A stretch of 64,000 bases of DNA, taken from positions 13,649,331 to 13,713,330 of the forward strand of contig JAKCOZ010000003.1 in assembly GCA_022605955.1 (NCBI GenBank), given 5' to 3'. The notes under the pieces were generated by a model, which ran no database searches, was not told where the DNA came from, and worked only from the letters and a program-made list of their open reading frames with translations. A program made the translations under genes and the position numbers. Within the stretch, counting starts at the first letter, position 1, and every line of letters begins with the position of its first letter. Shown one piece after another: positions 24,921-35,757 of this stretch. The DNA is from Rallus limicola. Lineage: Eukaryota; Chordata; Aves; Gruiformes; Rallidae.

Positions 24921-27884
24921 GTTTGCTGGAGGTGTGGTCTAAGGGTTGCAGAATAATAAACATCATTTAGATGTCAATTTTGTGTCTGTGTATCAGGTAT
25001 AAGAAACTTCTGCTGTCCTAAATTTTATTGACTTAGCTGCATAAGCTCTGCCTAAAATCAGAACATCATCCAAAACACAGTTCAGCAAAGTCAACTTTTA
25101 ATACTTGGCAAACATAGTGTCAGACACTCTGCTGGTTTTTGCATACTGAATCAGGGTTGTTTCTTCAGCTATAAATACTATAACTTTATGTAGCTGGGGT
25201 TGAAGGCTGTAATATGGAGAGGAAGATGATAGGGGGAAATAATCTTTGTGCTCTTTTGCAATACTCCGACCACATTAGGAATCCTTATTTGGCTGAAGCT
25301 TTTTCTGCTTTCTCATCCAGTTAAACTAGTAGCATCATTCATTTGTATAGTTACAGGCCTGTATCTTGCTGATACAACTTTAAGTTAGAAACTTGACAAC
25401 TGAAGTTGCCTATACAATTAAAAGATCTGGGGGTTGACTTTGGTCTTTTTCTGTGAGCCTGATGAGCGTACTCTTTAGTAGTTTGTGTAACGCAGTTCAT
25501 TTACCCCTCCTTACAGAAATAATTATACAACCTGTAGCTTTCATCATACAAACAAGTATTTAGAAATAAATTGATGTATGCTAATAATCCTTTTTGCCTT
25601 GTAGATAAAGTTATTTGGTTCTAATTGATAGCACAACCAAATTGCAGAATGATGAATTAAGGTTCCACCTAGTACCTTTATACAAATACTATTATGCCTT
25701 GAAGCTATGGAGTTTCCTGTATCTAGTTCATTGCCTGTCATTGTTGGTCACTTTTTCTTTCATTAAAGTTGCTGATGTAAAGGATGTATTTTATAACTAC
25801 AGAGTGATGTAAATCCAGATCAGCATGTCTAACAGATAAATCTGTTCTTTTCTTCTCTTTTGTGGCTTAACAGCAACAGCAGTGACCCTTGGGGAAAAAA
25901 AAAAAAGATCTTTTCTTAAAGGCACACAATAAACCCAGAAGTGCATTCTAGTGGGGCAGACTGATTATGAACAATAATCTCAAACCCAGAACCAAAAGTC
26001 ACATGTTTAGACTAAGTGAATCCCTTCAGGAAATACCAAGAAATACAGGTCTACTCAAACCTGGCTGACTATGCTAAAATGACAGTGAATAGCTCTGAGT
26101 GTGGAAAAGATGGTGCTAGTACATTTTGATTGGGGGGGTGGGGTGTGTGGAGACAAGCTATAATAAAAATTGAAAGTCGTTTCTATGCATCATTTTATAA
26201 TTAAATATTGCGATCATCTATCATAATAATTAGCTTTCCAAAAAGCCTGTTGCTTGAGTACTTTGTTATTGTCATAGCTTCTCCCCAGTTCTTCATTTAT
26301 ATCAAATACCTAATTACTTTTCAAGTCTACCTTTTATGTTTTCTAGCAGCATTAAGTGTAGCATACTGAGGACAAAGGGTGAAGTATGGGACACTGTAAA
26401 GTATATTTTGCTTTTCACTTTAAACAGCTAACTGATAGTAGTTAAAAATGTGTAGAAAACTCTCCTCTTCTCCCAGACAAAAGTCTTTAAAATGCAGAAT
26501 GGGAACCTGGCTTTCACTTCAGCTAAATGAGTATAATTGGCTACTGCTACCTTGATACTTGAGTCCTTGCCTGTCCTACAAAAAACTGCAGGCATTCAAG
26601 GATGAATTGGCTTAGACACTGAATTTTTAAAATTATAGTTATAACTATTTCACATATGTGAAAATCTAGCTTGATTGCTATAGTTCTGAAGTCAGCCACT
26701 GTTCAAGTCTTAGATTGAGAGTATTATGTTTCTCATTCAAGTGATAGGGAACAGCTGCTGGGACTTGTGACCAGATATGCTTGACCTATTTAGAGCAGGC
26801 AATTGGTTCACAAAATGGAACTTTCTTTGTTGCTTGTTATCTGTTCATGAAGCACATTGCAACTGCAAAATGCTTGTTATTTTGGATAGAGGTCTTGTTG
26901 CAGGTTATTTTGCATTGGGCTAAATCACCCTATAAGCAGCCTAAAACTATATATTGCAACCATTGACATAGCTGTTTAAATGTTAGCCTTATGAAAATCA
27001 CTCTAAAGGAGATAAAAGGATAATCCAGCACATTTGTTTCACAGAATCACAGAAATTTCCCATTAAAATAACCTATTGCATTAACTTTTCAGTGCATTTC
27101 CCCAACCCACCCCCAGGGTGAATATTCTACACTGTCCACTTAATGTTTTGGTGTTTACTGAAGACTGCAGTGCATATATCTTCAAACTGGCAATTGAAAA
27201 AGTAAGCATTATGGTTCTGGTTGTAGCAACATTCTACTGGTCACTGAAATGCCTGTAAATTTGAATAGTATTAGTATTGCAATTGTGATTTGTTAGAAAT
27301 TAATTTTTTTACAAGTTTTTCATATTAGGTATAATGCTTACTTATAAATTTACTTGTAAACAAACTTCCCTAGTTTTGTTACCAGTGCAGAAGATGCACT
27401 GGTATTTGTTTATGCATATCATCAACACTTTCTGTGGGGAGGAATAGGTTGTCATTCTAGAATGTTGTTGACATTTTCTCATTTTTAAGAAAATAGAAGT
27501 TTGTGTACAGTAAGAGTTACAAATGCTTTCTCTGAACTCACTTTGAAAAACTGACTTTCTTACAAGAGAGTATAACTGTTACTCTCTGTTCTCCACAATG
27601 TTTTGTGGCAGTTTTGTGAAATTTGTTCAAAATCAGAATTAAAACATCTCTTGCAAATAATATACATCTGTAAACAGATGTATAGTAAAAAGTTATTTCT
27701 GTAACACAATAAATTGAACAATTGCTAGTTGTTCAGAATCCTAGAGACACTTTTCAAGCTCTGTGCATCATCCATAACAACTCCAAAGTAGATTTTTCAC
27801 TGCAAATTATTACACATATATTAAGTTCATTCTAACAGTGACCATCCCTGTGCATGCCTCTGTAGTAGCTATTAATCATAGAAT
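24921..27884. other. unique AT-rich sequence, no gene seen
   Basis: No exon or repeat family recognised. Two short perfect inverted repeats occur: about 10 bp arms near 27380-27404 and 11 bp arms at 27661-27684. A CACAGAATCACAGAA string near 27046 recalls a CR1 tail but is too short to call. Confidence 0.5.
27661..27684. repeat. short perfect inverted repeat, 11 bp arms, 2-base spacer
   Basis: TATACATCTGT (27661-27671) and its exact complement (27674-27684) are separated by AA. The arms are short enough to arise by chance in 64 kb of AT-rich DNA. Confidence 0.8.
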
Positions 27885-28740
27885 CATAGAACTGTAGGGA
27901 TTGGAAGGGACCTCGAGAGATCATCGGGTCCAACCCCCCTGCCAAAGCAGCTCCCTAGGACAGATCACTCAGATAGGCGTCCAGACGGGTCTTGAATATC
28001 TCCAGTGAAAGAGACTCCACCACCTGCCTGGGCAGCCTATTCCAGTGCTCTGTCACCCTCACTGTGAAATCCTAGAATCATAGAATGGTCTGCTGTCACA
28101 GTTTTGCATAGCTGGGTGCTGGGAGAGAATGGGGGCTGCAGAAAATGGCTGCTGTAAGAAGCAGCTAGAAGATCTCTGCAGGCCCTGAAGAGTAAACATT
28201 GTCCGTTTCAAGGCAAGAGTTGCTGCTGACCAAGGCCGAGCCAATTGGCTCCAGCCCTCTAATCATCTTTGTGTCCCTCTTCTGAACCCTCTCCAACAGT
28301 TCTACATCTCTCTTGTACTGGGGGTCCCAGATCTGGACACAGTACTCCAGATGGGGCCTCATGAGGGCAGAGTAGAGAGGTATAGACCCATGCTAACTGG
28401 GCCTGATTGCCTGAGTGTTCTGCATGTGTTGCATGATGATACTCAATATGATTTGTTCAATCCCCTTCCCCAGCACTGAGGTCAGGCTGACAAGCCTGTA
28501 GTTCCTTGGGTCCTCTTTCCAGCTCTTCTTCTAGATGGGTGTCACATGTGCCAGATTCCAGTCAAGTGGAACCACCCTGGTCATCTAGGACTGCTTGTAA
28601 ATAAGGACAAGTGGCTTGGCAAGCACTTCCACCAGGTCCCCCAGTACCCTTAGGTGTATCCTATCTGGACCCATCAACTTGTGCAGATCTAAGCATCTGA
28701 GCAGGTCACTGCAGAAGTTCTTCACAACTGCTCTAATGTA
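27885..28740 (-). mobile_element. CR1 LINE mosaic, interrupted and internally deleted
   Basis: Minus-strand CR1 in three pieces. 27885-28077 is the 3' UTR and tail. 28249-28380 is the ORF2 C-terminal region ([13 protein letters not shown] and LLERVQKR on the minus strand). 28387-28740 is the earlier reverse-transcriptase region, with plus-strand text GCACTGAGGTCAGGCTGACA. An LTR 5' fragment at 28094-28248 sits between the first two. A large stretch of ORF2 is missing between the second and third. Confidence 0.85.
28094..28248 (+). mobile_element. 5' fragment of the long LTR family
   Basis: It begins TGTCACAGTTTTGCATAGC, the same 5' end as the LTRs at 29102, 43776, 57391 and 61730 (minus). 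It continues through CTCTGCAGGCCCTG and TGACCAAGGCCGAGCCAATTGG, then stops abruptly at a CR1 junction. Only about 155 of the roughly 1150 bp are present, so this is a rearranged fragment and not an intact solo LTR. Confidence 0.8.
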
Positions 28741-29101
28741 GGTCCCTTCCAGGGACTGCAGTCCTTCAGGAATAAATTAGTCCAGTGTGGATCGCACACA
28801 GAGTCACAAGCCCTGACAGCAAACCTGCTCCATGGGGCCACAGGTTGTTCCAGGATCTTGCTCCAGTGTGGGTTTTCCATGGGTTCACAGCCTTCTTCAG
28901 GTGCCTCCACCTGACATGCTCCAGTGAGAAGTCCTCCATGGGATGCTGGTGGGTATCTACTCCACAACAGACCTCCATGGACTGCAATGGGAGAGCTTGC
29001 CTCACCATGGTCTTCTTCAGGGGCTCAGGGGAATCTCTGCTTCAGAGTCTGGATTAACTCCTCCTTCTGCACTGACTTTGGTGCCTTCAGGGCTGTTTTT
29101 C
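28741..29101 (-). mobile_element. antisense LTR, part 1 of 2 (outer element)
   Basis: The plus strand shows the reverse complement of an avian LTR built of repeats like CTCCATGG-CTGCA and CTGCTCCA-TG (for example ACCTCCATGGACTGCAATGG). Part 2 is at 30239-30532. Together they form one minus-strand LTR split by the plus-strand LTR at 29102-30238. The frames across this block (28722-29317) are LTR shadows. Confidence 0.65.
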
Positions 29102-30238
29102 TGTTGTAGTTTTGCATGGCTGGGTTCTGGTGGAGAAGTGGGAGGGCTGCAGGGGTGGCTTCTGCAAGAAGCAGCCAAAAGCTCTCTGCAGGGCTCAAGG
29201 CTGGAGTCATTGCTGACCAAGGCCGAGCCCATCAGCAACGGTCATGGTGCCTGGGAATCACATTTAAGAAGTAAAAAAACACAAGCAGCTGCTTTTTGCC
29301 ACCAAAGAAGGGAGTGAGAAGATGCAAGAAACTGTGCAGACACCAAGGCCAAGGAAGAAGGAGGGGAGGGGGATGAGGTGCTCCAGGTGCTGGAGAAAGA
29401 GATTACTGTACAGCCCATGGAGAAGACCATGGTGAAGCAGGCTGTCCCCTTGCAGTCCATGGATAATGACAGGAAGCAAACATTCCATCTACAGCCTTTG
29501 GAGGACCCCATGCCAGAACAGGTAGAGAAGACACTTAAAGGACACTGTGACCCTGTGGGAAACTCACATTGGAGCAAGCTCCTGCAGCCCATGGATAGAC
29601 CAACCCATGCTGGACCAGGTTTGCTGGAGGGACTTGTGACTCTGTGGGGGACCGGGCTGAAGCAGTCTCGGCCTGAAGGTCGGAAACACATGGAAATGAC
29701 CCACACTGAAGCAGTTGGCTAGGAGCTGAAGCCCTGACAGAGAGGACTCACTGAGAATTTTGTGAAGGACTGAGCCCTGCAGCAACGGAAGAGAAATGCC
29801 CCCCCTCCCAGCTAAGAGGGAAAACAACTCGTGAGAAACAGACCAAAAACCCCCATTTCCCCTTCCCTGCCCCTTCCTGTACCACAAAGCAGGGGAAAGA
29901 ATGGAGTGAAATCAAGACTGCTAAGAAAGGAGGGGTGGGAGGATGAGGTGCTTTAAGATCTGGACCCGATGATCTCTTGAGGTCCCTTCCAACCCCTACA
30001 ATTGTATGATTCTCATTACCTAAGTCTGGTGTCACTGGGTGTGTGATGCAGTGTAATAAATGAGAGAGTTTTCTTTCCTTTTTCTGTGTTGAGTCTGTTT
30101 TGCCCATGACGCTGATTCCAGAATGATCTCTCCCTGTCCTTGACTCCTAAGCTTCTCAATATATATTTTCTCCCTTGTCCAGCTAGAAAGAGGAGTGATA
30201 GAGCCACATCGGCCTTCAGCCAGGGTCAAACCACCACA
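29102..30238 (+). mobile_element. long solo LTR inserted in an antisense LTR
   Basis: Starts TGTTGTAGTTTTGCATGGCT and ends CAGGGTCAAACCACCACA. It contains an AATAAA signal (GTGTAATAAATGAGAG, near 30052) and GTTGAGTCTGTTTTGCCCATG, both shared with the other copies. It carries one copy of the purine-rich module that is doubled in the 57391 and 61730 copies, and a CR1 tail at 29963-30009. The flanking 5-mers (ttttc and ttgca) differ, so no target-site duplication is visible. Numerous frames on both strands (for example 29242-29706 minus) have no retroviral protein match that I recognise. Confidence 0.85.
29963..30009 (+). mobile_element. tiny CR1 3'-end fragment inside the LTR
   Basis: Between the LTR segments GGTGCTTTAAGATCTGG and TTCTCATTACC lie about 46 bp of CR1 3' end (GATGATCTCTTGAGGTCCC, then TTCCAACCCC). 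The sister LTRs at 55861 and 58310 instead have a few unrelated bases here. Confidence 0.8.
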
Positions 30239-30532
30239 TTGCATCTTCTTACTCTTCTCTCTGGTAGCAAAAACTTCTGCCCCTTTTTTTTCTTTCTTCC
30301 TTTAATTTATTTGTTTATTTGTTTTGTTGTTTCTTTTTCTTAACTATGTTATCACAGAGGCTCTACCACTGTTGCTGATGGGCTCAGTCTTGGCCAGTGA
30401 ATGGGCAGGTCCATCTAAGAGCCAGATGGCATTAGCTCCATCTGACATTGTGGAAACTTCTAGCAGCTTCTCACAGAAGCCATGCCCCCATACCCCCTGC
30501 TAAAAAAAACCCTTGCCATACAAACTGAATGG
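30239..30532 (-). mobile_element. antisense LTR, part 2 of 2 (outer element)
   Basis: It resumes with TTGCATCTTCTTACTCTTC, the complement of the GAGTGAGAAGATGCAA motif seen in the sense LTRs. It then has TATGTTATCACAGAGGCTCT and ends in the complement of the LTR 5' end near 30532 (CTTGCCATACAAACTGAA). The order matches a minus-strand LTR whose 3' part is 28741-29101. Confidence 0.7.
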
Positions 30533-31004
30533 TTTTCATTTCTTTAGTGTCACTTTCTTCCAGGTTGATAGCTATAAATGTTTTAAAGTTCTATTATTTA
30601 CAAGGTGCTCCTGCCTCTGCAGGCCATTACTTCATTTAGTGACATGCTATATGCTTCTTTCTCCTTATTTCTATTTTATTCTTTTTTTTTTTTTTTTCAT
30701 TTCTCATACTCATATTTTTGTTCCTATTCTTCTGGCACCCCATTGTTATCAAATTCTTGGTATTATTTCACAAAAAAAAAAAAAAAAAGCAAAGCCTATT
30801 TAGAAAGTTTAGGAGTTTATTGCTGTTACTTTCAAACACATTACAGTAGTGGTCTTGATTTCGTATTTTCTATGATCTTGTCATGCTGAATTGCATGTTT
30901 TGCTTGAAATAACAAGAAGTACTAGGCTTTGTGCCTAGCAAAGTATCACTAATGGAAATAAATCACAGGATCTGGAAAAGACTGACAATGCCATCTGAAA
31001 GTAA
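30533..31004. other. unique sequence with T-run and A-run
   Basis: No gene seen. A poly-T run (about 30682-30699) and a poly-A run (about 30772-30788) flank 70 bp of unrecognised sequence. Confidence 0.5.
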
Positions 31005-31535
31005 TGTTCCTTTGGACCCTCTCCAGTCTGTCCACATCTTCCTTGAACTGTGGGGATCTGAACCGGTCACAGTACATGGTACAGAGGTGCAGCCTGACAA
31101 GTGTTGATTACAGTGAGATGATCACGTCTCTACCTCTGCTACTAACACTCCTGCGGATACAGCCCAGGATCCAGTTTGCCTTTGTTGCTCAGTAGCAAAA
31201 TGCTGATTCATGCATGGCCTGTTGTCCACCAAATGCCTAGATTCCTTTCAGCAAGGCTGCTCCAAGCCATGCAAGCAGATCTTAGTCTGTCCTGAGTTCT
31301 CTGCTTAAGTCATCCTAGGTGCAGGACTCAGCACTTGTTTTTTGTTAAACTTCACACGGTCCTTGCTAGGCCTTGTTCACTCTGTAAAATGGTTCTCCTT
31401 TCTTATGTGTTGACCTTGCCACCCTCTTAGGGGTCATCAGCAAACTTGGTAAGGGTGTTTTCCATCCCATCATGCAGATCATTTATGCAGATGTTGAACA
31501 GCATGGGGCACAGTATTGACCATGGGGGCATGCCA
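31005..31535 (-). mobile_element. old internal CR1 LINE fragment
   Basis: Highly diverged minus-strand CR1. The plus strand carries TTTGGACCCTCTCCAGTCTG, then ATACAGCCCAGGATCCAGTT, GTCATCAGCAAACTTGGTAA and GAACAGCATGGGGCACAGTA, in the CR1 ORF2 order. Both the 3' tail and the 5' portion are missing. Confidence 0.85.
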
Positions 31536-32460
31536 ATTATGGCATCATGCCAGCCTGCATAAATAGCATTGATCATCACACTTAGAGTTTTCTAACTATT
31601 TCAATCCTAATTATAAAATATTTTATTTCTGGCAACTCTAGTTGATAAAATGCATACATAGCAACCATGATTAACTATAATGTGTGGCTGGTAGGTATTA
31701 GTATCAGTGAGAATCCAGTAAGGATGACTGTATCTATGAGTCATTTTAAAGCTTTATGGTTAGCAAGTCCTTTATAAGGTGGACTAAATTTTTTAGTTCC
31801 AATGAAGGCATGTCACCTTTCACATGAACAGATTGAAGCCTTGAAAGGCAAAATCAAAACTCAATAGCCTTGGTGACTATTAAGCAGGTAATCATTATTG
31901 CAGCGCTGGGCACACAGGAGATTAATCCTCCTAACATCTGCACCTTTCAAGCAAAATTTCTATTATTTATACAGATTAACTATATTCAATGTATTTCTAA
32001 GAAAAGGCAGGCTTATGAAAATTATTTCCAGGAATTCAGTTACATTAACTCTTCCCAGAGAGAGCATGTTCAGTGACACTTGGGGGGTCTTCTGGTGGTC
32101 TTCAGGGATGAAGACTGGATGTCTTCCTCTTGGTGAACTTTTTCCCTTTACCTTTTCCTTCAGTGCAGGCTCTTTAAGGTTTGCTCTATAGTCTCAAAAA
32201 CATATTCCTGCTCTCAAAACCACATTCCTACAGAAAGTAGTCAGCTGAAAACAAGATCTATTCTGTCTCTTAATTGGTTGTTGGCCTCATTCTTGATCAC
32301 TTTCCTGTCTTCGCTTTCTTTGTCATCAAGGCTGTTCCACTGTTTGGGTTAAATTTTGTAGCTGCTCTAATAAAAGAGGTCAAACAGCTGCAGCCATTAG
32401 TCCATGAAAATCCAAAACACACACATACTTTCTATTATTCTTATATTAAAGCTATATCCA
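31536..32460. other. unique sequence, no gene seen
   Basis: No repeat family recognised. The two overlapping frames at 31870-32191 have no motif. Confidence 0.5.
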
Positions 32461-32988
32461 TGTAACCTGGTTTCTGTAGCACAGAGTTAATTTCCATCCT
32501 AGCAGTTGGAGTAGTGCTGTGTTTTGGATTTAGGCTGAGAATAATATCCATAATACACTGATGTTTTTAGTCTCACTGCCAAGCAGTCAAGGACTTGTCA
32601 ACTTCTCAGATTGCCCTGCCAACAAAAAGGTGGGAAGCATCCAAGAAGCTGGGAGGGTACACAGCCAGGACAGCTGACCCAAAATGGCCGTGGGGTTATT
32701 CCATACCATATAACATCATGTTTCATAGATAACTACTGTTGGGCTGGGAGGTAGGTCAGCTCGAGTTCTTGCATGGCATCGACTTAAATGGTGAGAAATT
32801 GTACTGTTCCTGACTTGTTTCATATGTTGTTGTTGTTGTTGATACTATTATTACTATCATCTTTTGTTTTGTTTTGACCTTTAAAATTGTTGATACCACA
32901 AGTTTTTGTGGTATTTTCAATTCGCTCATTCTCACTGGGAAGGGGGAGTGAGCAAACTTGTTTCAGCTACCTGCTGGGTTAAAGCACA
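32461..32988 (+). mobile_element. solo LTR, second copy of the 18.4 kb family
   Basis: Starts TGTAACCTGGTTTCTGTAGC and ends near GGGTTAAAGCACA. It shares AGAGTTAATTT, GTGTTTTGGATTTAG, AAGCTGGGAGGGTACACAGC and ATTCCATACCAT with 18421-19020, but is diverged and shorter. A (TTG)n patch lies inside at about 32827-32842. No matching target-site duplication was found. Confidence 0.75.
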
Positions 32989-33599
32989 AAAAAGAGAGTT
33001 ATCTGGGCTGAACTGGGAGTCTAGAAAGCTTTATATAAGACAATGTGTGTAAATATAAAAGCTAAATTTTGCTTGTTTTTACTTCTGAGGAATATGGTAC
33101 TTCAAGTTGGAGCAAGAAAGAAGAGCCTGCCCTAAGGAAACAGACAAAGGACATGGAGTGTCCATGCAGAAGTTCTGTGCAGTCAGTTTCACCCAGCAGT
33201 CACAAACAGTCAGGGAACTTGAAATTCTGAGATGTGAGCACATTAATGAAGACTAAAAAGCTAAATATGGTCTTCAGTTTCACCTTAGTAAATAAAGGAT
33301 CTTCTGGATGTACACTGAGGTTTCTTAAGGTTTTTTGAAAGATTGTTGCAGACAAAACATTCTTGAGTGGAGAATTTAACTGAATTTTATTTATTCCCAC
33401 TTGGCTTGAACTTTCAACTACTGATTCAGATATTGAAGAAAAAAAAGTAAACAGTTGGTTTTGGTGTTCTTTTAAATCACAACAAAAGCCTAATCTTCTT
33501 AGGAAAATACTTTTTCTGTGCCTTCCCTAGATTTTAATTCCATGCAATGTCTCCACCTCTTCCTTGTCTCTGCTCCTCTTGCTTTTAATGCATGCTTGG
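32989..33599. other. unique sequence, no gene seen
   Basis: No repeat or exon recognised. Confidence 0.5.
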
Positions 33600-33999
33600 A
33601 GGGTGAGGTCAACACAGAGTGGGTCCTTCCTGCCACTCCTTGCTTTTTCCTGCTTTCTTCTACTGCTCCTTCCTTTTCACTTGTTTCTTTTGTTCCACCC
33701 TGAGTGTGGCGAAAAGGGTTTCCCTGCTCCAGCATGTGTCCTCAATACCCCACTCCCTGCTCCAGCATGTGTCCTCAATACCCCACAGTCCATTTCAGGG
33801 GGACATCCCTGCCCAGGACTTATTCTGCCCTGGGCTTCAGCCCTTCAAGAGGTGCCTTTTCCCTCCTGCATGGAATGTCTCCTTCCAAAAGTGTGCCTCC
33901 AGCCCTGGGATCACTAATGTCCCCAATTCATAGGCTTCCTTTTGTGCCTCTTCATACTCTTCCTGTACTTCTTTCCCAAGCAGCTACAGTCCTTTCCAT
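33600..33999 (-). mobile_element. probable antisense LTR fragment
   Basis: This GC-richer block has the CTGCTCCAGCATG-type text typical of the antisense LTR family also seen at 28741-29101, and includes a perfect 33 bp tandem duplication. Ends and TG…CA termini were not found. The open frames here (33564-34045) follow the composition and the in-frame 33 bp repeat and are not called genes. Confidence 0.4.
33721..33786 (+). repeat. perfect 33 bp tandem duplication
   Basis: Positions 33721-33753 and 33754-33786 are identical. Each unit begins TCCCTGCTCCAGCATG and ends AATACCCCAC. The unit length is divisible by three, so all three forward frames stay open across it. Confidence 0.97.
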
Positions 34000-34365
34000 A
34001 TCATGGAATCATCATGGTTGGAAGGGACCTCTGGAGATCATCTAGTCCAACCTCCCAGAGCAGTATCGCCTAGAGTAGGTCACACAGGAACGCATCCAGT
34101 CAGGTTTCAAAAGTCTCCAGAGACGGAAACTCCACAGCCTCTCTGGGCAGCTGGTTCCAGTGCTCTATCACCCTCACAGTAAAGAAATTTTTCCTCATGT
34201 TCAGGTGGAACTTACTATGTTCCAGTGTATGTCCATTGTTCCTTATCCTATCATTTTGCACCAGTGAAAAGAGACTGGCCCCATCTTCTTGATATCCAAC
34301 CTTCAGTAATTTTTATACCTTGGTCAGATATCCTCTCAGTCTTCTCATTTCCAGGCTGAACATCA
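34000..34365 (-). mobile_element. CR1 LINE 3' fragment
   Basis: Minus-strand CR1. Tail TCATGGAATCATCATGG at 34001, then GTTGGAAGGGACCTCTGGAG, TCTCTGGGCAGCTGGTTCCA and TATCCTCTCAGTCTTCTC. It becomes unrecognisable after about 34365. Confidence 0.92.
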
Positions 34366-35697
34366 CTGCAAAAATGTTCCAGTGCCCCTCTGACTGCAAG
34401 GGAAAGAAACAGCCTGAGAATGAAAATCCAATAGTGGAGAAACCTTGAGATCTAAAATGGTACTGACTTAGGCAGTCACCACAGCACCTTCAGGAGTAGG
34501 ATAACCTAAAGGTCTGTCCAGTTGTGGTTTGAGAAAAGCTGAGCTATTGCTGTTGGTGGAAAGGTGGGAAAAAGACACCTGACTCTGACTTAATTTATAT
34601 CATTTGAAGCACAAGAACTATGTTTTACCAGTTGCCCAATGCAAAAATTACCACTAAATACACTGCAAAATAGAGTAAATGTAAAAGTTAATCAGCTGTT
34701 TGGTTCTGTTTTATGATTACTACCAAGAAAGAAAGAAGGAAAACAAAATCTGTATTTTTGCTTGTGGAAATTTTTATTTCCTCACTTTTTGAATGATTAA
34801 AGGTGTAATTATCTGGATAAGCCATGGGAGTTTTTATTGTGTTTGGAAGAACTGTTAACATGGATAAACAGAACTGTTAATCTAAAATCTGGAACAGAGG
34901 ATGATGTGCTGAGTTGAGTCCCAAGGTTAATTAAAAATTTACCTTAAACATTTCTAGAGTACTAAATATATATATCTTGCTGGTTTACTTGTGGAAACAA
35001 AACTATTTTTAAAAACCCAAACCTGAAATTATTTTAAAGCAAAAGTTGTTTCTTTTTAATAATAAATATTATTTAATTACTGACCACAGTATTTTATAGC
35101 ATGAGTCACAGAATACATCACAGAAAAAAGGATCCTGCTCTGGATCTAAATGATCTATCCTTTAGATCTTTGATCTACAGTATCTTAGTTGGGAAGAGCT
35201 GCTTTTGACAAATTTTTCTGTCATGACCAAATTTTGATCCCTTTACTTGGAATACAGATCTTATTTCCAATTTCACAGAATGGCACCTTAGTGTAACAAA
35301 GCGTTATGGAATCTGTCAATTTGAAGTATTATATGACTGATACCTGGTTTTATTACTTCAGCACCTGTCCTATATCTTAGCATAATTGTATCTCTGGATA
35401 GTGAAAAATTATCTAAATATCTACATTTGGGTTTTACTCATTAAAAAGTAAAGATTTATAATAAATTAACTTTGGTTTGCCATATACTTCTAAAGCTGTT
35501 TGTGATTCAAACATATGAAAATGGGAAAAATTAGTCATGCTGAGTGATCATGTGCTTACTTAGTAAGAACTGAAGTAAAGTGTAAGAAAACATGGGATTA
35601 TTAGAAAGTACTGTTTAAAGCAGATTTTGAGCATTTAGAAAACAGTATTTTTAGTGTTGAAGACTGTGTTTTTAAACACTTGCTGTTTCTTTCTTCA
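34366..35697. other. unique AT-rich sequence, no gene seen
   Basis: No repeat family or exon recognised. Confidence 0.5.
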
Positions 35698-35757
35698 CGA
35701 TGATCTCTCGAGGTCCCTTCCAACCCCTACAATTCTGTGATTCTGTGATTCTGTGAT
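35698..35757 (+). mobile_element. orphan CR1 3' tail, 60 bp
   Basis: Only the last 60 or so bases of a CR1 are present: GATGATCTCTCGAGGTCCC, then TTCCAACCCCTACA, then three perfect ATTCTGTG octamers (35732-35755). This is an extreme 5' truncation. The little-diverged tail suggests a younger copy than most here. Confidence 0.9.

Noticed and set aside
27046..27060. CACAGAATCACAGAA as a CR1 tail
   Set aside because: Too short, and no CR1 body follows on either side.
29242..29706. 154-codon minus-strand frame and its overlapping partners
   Set aside because: They are shadows of the GC-rich LTR at 29102-30238. Several mutually overlapping frames on both strands are open for the same compositional reason.
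33564..34045. Cluster of three overlapping plus-strand frames of 104-117 codons
   Set aside because: They span a probable LTR fragment, an in-frame 33 bp duplication and the start of a CR1.
35732..35755. Three identical ATTCTGTG units as a CRISPR or other array
   Set aside because: These are the normal terminal octamers of CR1, with no spacers.
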